From Chitinophagales bacterium (GTDB taxonomy: Bacteria; Bacteroidota; Bacteroidia; Chitinophagales; Chitinophagaceae), in NCBI GenBank assembly GCA_015655015.1, contig JAATFV010000145.1:1-37853 (forward strand): DNA of 37,853 bases, read 5' to 3'. Below the pieces are notes generated by a model. It was given only the letters and a program-made list of their open reading frames with translations. It had not been told where the DNA came from and searched no databases. Each line of letters begins with the position of its first letter. Position 1 is the stretch's first letter. The position numbers and the translations under genes were made by a program. Of this stretch, positions 33,721-37,853 are shown piece by piece.

Positions 33721-33769
33721 ATCCATTGGGGGTTCCCCCATGCGGACTTATTCTGCATCAGTTCTTAAC

Positions 33770-33777
33770 TACCTTTG
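33770..33777 (+). promoter_or_regulatory. Orphan -7 box TACCTTTG
   Basis: This is a full TAnnTTTG match on the plus strand, but no recognised plus-strand gene follows. Only a 26-codon frame (33796-33876) lies downstream. It may be chance or drive a small RNA antisense to the 3' end of the lipoprotein gene. Confidence 0.35.
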
Positions 33778-33835
33778 AAAACAGATGCCGGCCTAATGCA
33801 GTTCGTTGCTTATTTACACAAAGTATTTTATACTC

Positions 33836-34213
33836 TCATTTGGTTGCAGAAGCACAGGTATAAAAATGTATATTAGGTGATGATATTTCGTGGGCTTTGA
33901 TGTAATCAATCTTGTTTTTGTTACAAAAAAAGGAGTCAATCGATCCGGTTTCACTCGCGCCTGATCTGTTTGATTGACTGATGGAGTTTTGAACGATCAA
34001 TGAATCAGGGGATAGTGCCATAAACCTCTCGAGCTGGCTCATCCTTTGTTTTGCCTCTTTGATGGTTTTCGAATAATATGAAGGTTTGCTGCTTACCGCC
34101 CCTCCATATTTTTTAACCAGCTTATGCATACTGTTTTCCTCGAAATGAGATACGGATGAGCAAGAGGTTAAACAGACAACCCCCAATAACATAGGATACA
34201 ACGTATTTTTCAT
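33836..34213 (-). CDS. Small hypothetical lipoprotein
   Basis: A 125-residue protein of unknown function. The N-terminus is a lipoprotein signal with the lipobox C-L-T-S-C (Cys18), so it should be anchored to a membrane. The rest is polar, with a charged helical stretch (K-T-I-K-E-A-K-Q-R-M-S-Q-L-E-R-F) and two later cysteines (in F-F-C-N and Y-T-C-A) that could pair. No known domain is recognised. It lies 29 bases after the 34243 gene in the same direction, and both are noticeably richer in A and T than their neighbours, which may mean recent acquisition. Confidence 0.7.
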   Translation of the reverse strand: MKNTLYPMLLGVVCLTSCSSVSHFEENSMHKLVKKYGGAVSSKPSYYSKTIKEAKQRMSQLERFMALSPDSLIVQNSISQSNRSGASETGSIDSFFCNKNKIDYIKAHEISSPNIHFYTCASATK

Positions 34214-34242
34214 AAATGTTTTTGAATAACAAAATCGCGTGA

Positions 34243-34797
34243 TTAGTTGGTGACCCTTGTTAAATTTATGGTAGCATATGTTTGATAGGCCGCAAATAAT
34301 TGATTCATAATCCGAAAGGTTATATTATACACGTATGTATAGGTAAAACCCAATATGGTAATAACTTCCGTTTCTGTTCCGTAACAGGTAACTGAGAATC
34401 CTGGTTGTGCATTCGAAGTGCCACTGGCCGATCCTCCTCTGTTCGTATAGGCCCATTGAACGGGGGGAGTAGGAGACCCTGTGCCGGCATAAACAAAGCT
34501 GCTACCTCCGATACCATAGACATGCTGCAAACCCCCACCATCCGTATTTATTTGAATGGTGATTTGGTATACACTTGGATAAGCCCTTGATTTGAGATAA
34601 TCAAAACTATAAGATAGTGATCCAGCCGTATAAATCCCGCCGCCCAAACCACTCAAATTGGCATAATTCGGCCATCCGCTTGCAGCAACGCTGCTTGTAT
34701 CGGTAACATCTAGAGGAACAATAGTGTTATTACTACTATTACTGCTCAAAGACTCGGGTTTTTCGTCTCCTAAAATCGTAATATTATTTTAATTCAT
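34243..34797 (-). CDS. Hypothetical protein, apparently with a nonsense codon near its start
   Basis: A frame of 168 codons runs from a TTG at 34749 to the stop at 34243. It continues upstream without a break for another 13 codons (I-T-I-L-G-D-E-K-P-E-S) to a TAA at 34789-34791; two codons before that is an ATG at 34797, in frame. So the natural start seems to be ATG-AAT followed by a stop, where an AAA in place of TAA would give a continuous protein. The product is rich in serine, threonine, tyrosine and glycine, probably beta-structured, with no signal peptide or known domain. Either this is an inactivated gene or translation begins downstream. Followed by the lipoprotein gene. Confidence 0.55.
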
Positions 34798-34921
34798 AAA
34801 AAAAATTACCCCTACCCGGTCAACAGCCTGCGATCGGAATGACCATGACTTTAGATTTGTAAGATTAACTGTTGACTAATATTTACTATTTGTTGGTTCC
34901 GGTTATCGCTTACGTGGAAAT

Positions 34922-34954
34922 AAAAAAAGCCTTCCCGAAGAAACCGGGAAGGCT
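34922..34954 (-). terminator. Terminator of the M16 peptidase gene
   Basis: AGCCTTCCC (34928-34936) pairs with GGGAAGGCT (34946-34954); read on the minus strand the stem is followed by seven T. It starts 22 bases after the peptidase stop. Confidence 0.9.
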
Positions 34955-34975
34955 GTCTATCTATATATACCAACT

Positions 34976-37783
34976 CTATTTCTGTTCCGGCAGCAATTCC
35001 AACCGGATATAATTAGCTCCGCTCAGATACTTACCAGCCATCTCTTTCAGGCTCGCAGGCGTCACCTTGTCCAGGGCGGCAGGATATTCGGTCAGCTGAT
35101 TCAGATCCTCCTGATTTTCCAGCTGTCCTCCCAGATATCCCAACCACCAGCCATTGGTCTTTATCTGCGTTTCCCTGCTCGTCTTGTCCTCCACTCTCCA
35201 CTTGTCTACATTCTCCTGCAGGGGGCCGTCTTTCTTCAGCTTATCCACCTCATCGAGCGCCGAAGCCACCAGCTTGTCCGCATTCTGAGGACCACAGCCG
35301 AAGGTAATGATCAGGGCATACCTGGACTGGGGGAATTTAGTAGCATTGACACGAACGCTGGGGCTGTATACACCGCTCTCTTCCTCACGCAGACGCTGGA
35401 TCATCCGGATCTGCAGCGTTTCCTTCAGCGCATCCAGCTTTACCAGGTTATCCAGGTTGTAATCAAAAGTTCCCGGGAACACCATATAGACCGTTGCCTT
35501 GGGCTCCGATCCCTTATAAACGATTTTGGTTAGCTTACCATCCGGCATATGGATCCCCAGGTCCCGGGCCTGTTCTCCCGCATGTGTAGCAGGCAGCGAT
35601 CCCAGGTATTTCTCCAGCAGCGGTTTGATCGTCGCTATATCAAAACTTCCGACAAACGAAAAAGTGAACCCGGACGCATCGCTGAACCGCTCCTTATAGA
35701 TACGATACGCTTTATCCAGATCTACCTGGGCCAGCTTTTCCAGCGAGGGACCCGTCCGGCGTATATTGTAATTTCCCAGAATAGCGCTGGCGGTATCGCT
35801 GAACACGCTGCCCGGATCATTGGAACGGTTGGCAAGGCCAGCTTTGGACCTTTCTATGATGCCCCTGAAAATAGCCGTATCCTTTCTTGGTTCCGTAAAA
35901 TAAGCATACATAAGCTGCAGGGCGCTTTCCAGATCTTTCGTCGTCGAGCTTCCGCCGACCCCCTGGTTACGTTCTCCGATAAACGGCTTGACGCCTATTT
36001 GTTTTCCCGTTAAATATTTTTCCAGCTGCGTAACGTTATAATTACCGGCGCCGCCTGCCGCGATGAGCCCTGCCGCATTGGCCGCCGACTGATAATCGGC
36101 ATCGGAGTAGAGCGATGTTCCCCCCGGGGCGAAACCGCTGAACAGAATCTGATCGTTTTTAAAGTCCGTAGGTTTAAGAACCACCTTTACCCCATTGCTG
36201 AGGGTGAGCGTCGTTACGTTCAGCTCTTTATTTTGCTCTTCAGCAGTGATCTTGCCTGCTACAGGTTCGCTGGTCAGAAAAGACAGGGTGCTCACCTCAT
36301 CCTTGTACGGTTTCAGGTCTTCGCCTTCCACCGCCTTCATCCACCCGACCACCGTCTGTTCATTGGGCAATTGCGCTTTATCCTTGTCCGGCGCCATCAC
36401 CAGGATATCCCGGTCGACAGCCGTAACATAAGCCGTCGTCAGCTCATTCACTTCGGCAAGCGTGATACCCGGCAGGTCCTTTTTAGTAAGAGCATACTCC
36501 GCATCGATTCCGGGAGCAGCGGTGCCTTTCAGGAAATACTGCTGGTATTCCTTGACATAGGCTTCGGACGGCGTCTTATCTTTTTCTTTCAGCTCCGCTT
36601 CCACAGCGCTCATATAGTTTGCTTTGGCCCGGTCCAGCTCAGACTGGGTAAATCCAAACCGTTTTACCCGTGCTGTCTCTCTCCACAGTGCTTTAAAGCT
36701 CCTTTCTACCTCTCCCGGCTTAGCGGTCATGCTGGCATCATAGAGATCCAGTCCGCCCATAAAGCCGGAGATACCAGCCTTTCCCTGTACAAATGGAGGA
36801 TCAGACGCCCTGGACAATTCCTCATACCGCTGCCCCAGCATCTGGTTGAATAATTCCTGCTTGAGGCTCCTGCGGTAATCAGCCTCTGTTTTTAACGGTT
36901 GCGCTTTATGTTTGATCAGCACTTCCACACTGGTAGCAGTCATTTCCTTATCTGTAACAGCGACAAATTGATTCTTGCCCGTCAATGGCACCTTGTAATC
37001 AGGTCTTGGCTTTTCACCTGCCGGATTTTTCAGGTCGGCGAACTGCGCTTTGATAGTCTTCTCCATCTGATCCACGTCGATATCTCCTACCACGATCACC
37101 GCCTGCAGGTCCGGCCGGTACCAATCGTGATAAAAGCGACGGATCGTCTCCGGCTTGAAATTATTTAAGACCGTATCCAGGCCGATAGGGATACGCTCGG
37201 CATAACGGGAATTATTCAGGATCACCGGCCAGTAAATACGGCGCATACGCTCACCGGCGCCTTTGCCCAACCGCTTTTCTTCCAGGACCACCCCGCGCTC
37301 CTTATCGATCTCGACAGGATCCAGGGTGGCGTTTTGAGCCCAGTCACGGATGATCTGGATGCCGTTTTTCAATACGTCCGGCTTGTCCGAAGGCAAAGGC
37401 AGTTCATAGACCGTTTCATCGAAACTGGTATAGGCATTGATGTCGGCGCCAAAACGAACACCGGATTTCTGCAGGTAATCAACCAGCTCGTTCTTGGGAA
37501 AATGGCTCGTTCCGTTAAAGCTCATGTGCTCCATAAAATGAGCCAGGCCCCGCTGATCTTCCGACTCCAGGATGGAGCCCGCCTTATTCACCAGGTAAAG
37601 GTCAACCCTGTTCCTGGGTTCAATGTTATGACGGATGTAATAGGTCAGCCCATTGGACAATTTACCCGTCCGGACCGCCGGATCGAGCGCCAGAGGCTGT
37701 TGGGCACGACCCGTCAGGGACATCCCGGGAATAAGACAGAGGAGCAGAAGAGCTGCATATATCCTTTTAATAGCTACTACCAT
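34976..37783 (-). CDS. M16-family zinc metallopeptidase (insulinase/pitrilysin-like), exported
   Basis: A 935-residue protein with two M16 halves in one chain. A signal peptide ends in G-R-A-Q-Q at about residue 29. The zinc motif H-F-M-E-H is at 82-86, and the third ligand is expected in the D-K-E-R-G-V-V-L-E-E segment near 160-169, as in HxxEH-x(about 75)-E peptidases. The second half (from about 510) lacks the zinc motif, as is normal for the non-catalytic half, but keeps the R-L-R-E-E-E-S-G-V-Y-S-P signature. It should degrade peptides in the periplasm. It stands alone, with a terminator after it and a palindrome at 37830-37847 in its upstream region. Confidence 0.94.
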   Translation of the reverse strand: MVVAIKRIYAALLLLCLIPGMSLTGRAQQPLALDPAVRTGKLSNGLTYYIRHNIEPRNRVDLYLVNKAGSILESEDQRGLAHFMEHMSFNGTSHFPKNELVDYLQKSGVRFGADINAYTSFDETVYELPLPSDKPDVLKNGIQIIRDWAQNATLDPVEIDKERGVVLEEKRLGKGAGERMRRIYWPVILNNSRYAERIPIGLDTVLNNFKPETIRRFYHDWYRPDLQAVIVVGDIDVDQMEKTIKAQFADLKNPAGEKPRPDYKVPLTGKNQFVAVTDKEMTATSVEVLIKHKAQPLKTEADYRRSLKQELFNQMLGQRYEELSRASDPPFVQGKAGISGFMGGLDLYDASMTAKPGEVERSFKALWRETARVKRFGFTQSELDRAKANYMSAVEAELKEKDKTPSEAYVKEYQQYFLKGTAAPGIDAEYALTKKDLPGITLAEVNELTTAYVTAVDRDILVMAPDKDKAQLPNEQTVVGWMKAVEGEDLKPYKDEVSTLSFLTSEPVAGKITAEEQNKELNVTTLTLSNGVKVVLKPTDFKNDQILFSGFAPGGTSLYSDADYQSAANAAGLIAAGGAGNYNVTQLEKYLTGKQIGVKPFIGERNQGVGGSSTTKDLESALQLMYAYFTEPRKDTAIFRGIIERSKAGLANRSNDPGSVFSDTASAILGNYNIRRTGPSLEKLAQVDLDKAYRIYKERFSDASGFTFSFVGSFDIATIKPLLEKYLGSLPATHAGEQARDLGIHMPDGKLTKIVYKGSEPKATVYMVFPGTFDYNLDNLVKLDALKETLQIRMIQRLREEESGVYSPSVRVNATKFPQSRYALIITFGCGPQNADKLVASALDEVDKLKKDGPLQENVDKWRVEDKTSRETQIKTNGWWLGYLGGQLENQEDLNQLTEYPAALDKVTPASLKEMAGKYLSGANYIRLELLPEQK

Positions 37784-37829
37784 ATAATAAATCGGGTTTT
37801 ATGAAAAATAAAATACCTGGCCCCAAATA

Positions 37830-37847
37830 CTAACGATTGTTCGTTAG
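37830..37847. promoter_or_regulatory. Palindromic operator-like site upstream of the M16 peptidase
   Basis: CTAACGA and TCGTTAG face each other across TTGT. The size, symmetry and sequence are typical of TetR/AcrR-type operators. It lies 47 bases upstream of the peptidase start and may instead control a divergent gene beyond the window. Confidence 0.55.
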
Positions 37848-37853
37848 CAGGCC

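Noticed and set aside
33728..33740. GGGGGTTCCCCC palindrome after the DinB terminator
   Set aside because: It is a short G/C run with a two-base centre and no partner motif. It is likely chance.

Overview
The window looks like a chromosome segment of a Bacteroidota bacterium, most likely of the family Chitinophagaceae. This is inferred from two SusC/SusD pairs, an ECF sigma/FecR pair feeding an STN-domain SusC, a fused GldF-GldG permease, and -7 boxes of the TAnnTTTG type. There are no rRNA, tRNA, CRISPR or insertion-sequence signatures. Most genes look chromosomal and housekeeping or nutrient-related. A few intergenic stretches carry decayed gene fragments.

Layout, left to right. 1-4050: a zinc alcohol dehydrogenase, the last ~32 codons of a second deleted alcohol dehydrogenase, a small membrane protein, an aldehyde dehydrogenase of the succinate-semialdehyde type and a YceI-like secreted protein. 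4051-4712: a long gap with a structured inverted repeat and a hydrophobic open-frame remnant. 4713-6940: an AraC-type regulator with an N-terminal CxxC metal-domain-like segment, convergent with a lipoprotein-like L,D-transpeptidase. 7139-8723: a stand-alone receiver domain, then a sugar-1-phosphate transferase whose N-terminus is a degenerate receiver and whose catalytic domain holds a four-cysteine insert. 8842-9714: a short-chain dehydrogenase.

9940-16836 (minus strand) is a compact operon: susC, susD, a secreted acetyl-esterase-like hydrolase and a DctA-type carboxylate symporter. Gaps are only 3 to 17 bases. It suggests outer-membrane capture of an esterified ligand, periplasmic de-esterification and uptake of the freed acid. 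Divergent from susC is an unrecognised single-span membrane protein (17029-18249). A perfect inverted repeat lies between them.

18291-21020: a Tat-exported sugar isomerase/epimerase-fold protein, then an aldo/keto reductase and msrA as a two-gene unit.

21196-31443 (minus strand) is the second nutrient locus: ECF sigma, FecR anti-sigma, STN-type SusC, SusD, then an ABC ATPase and a GldF-GldG fusion. A hairpin separates SusD from the ABC genes. A strong terminator in front of susC points the wrong way for the operon, which suggests an antisense RNA.

31595-33667: a broken lumazine-binding/NTF2-type gene with an internal deletion, an exported alpha/beta hydrolase and a DinB-family protein. 33836-34797: two small AT-rich orphan genes, one apparently with a nonsense codon at position 3. 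34976-37783: a full-length two-domain M16 peptidase, with a TetR-type palindrome upstream at the window edge.

A recurring oddity is short tandem duplication at gene boundaries. Three genes end in small arrays that repeat a stop codon, and one gene starts with an 18-base in-frame repeat carrying the start codon. The strongest candidates for undescribed biology are the receiver/pseudo-receiver sugar-transferase pair, the putative antisense RNA at the second susC, and the membrane protein divergent from the first susC.
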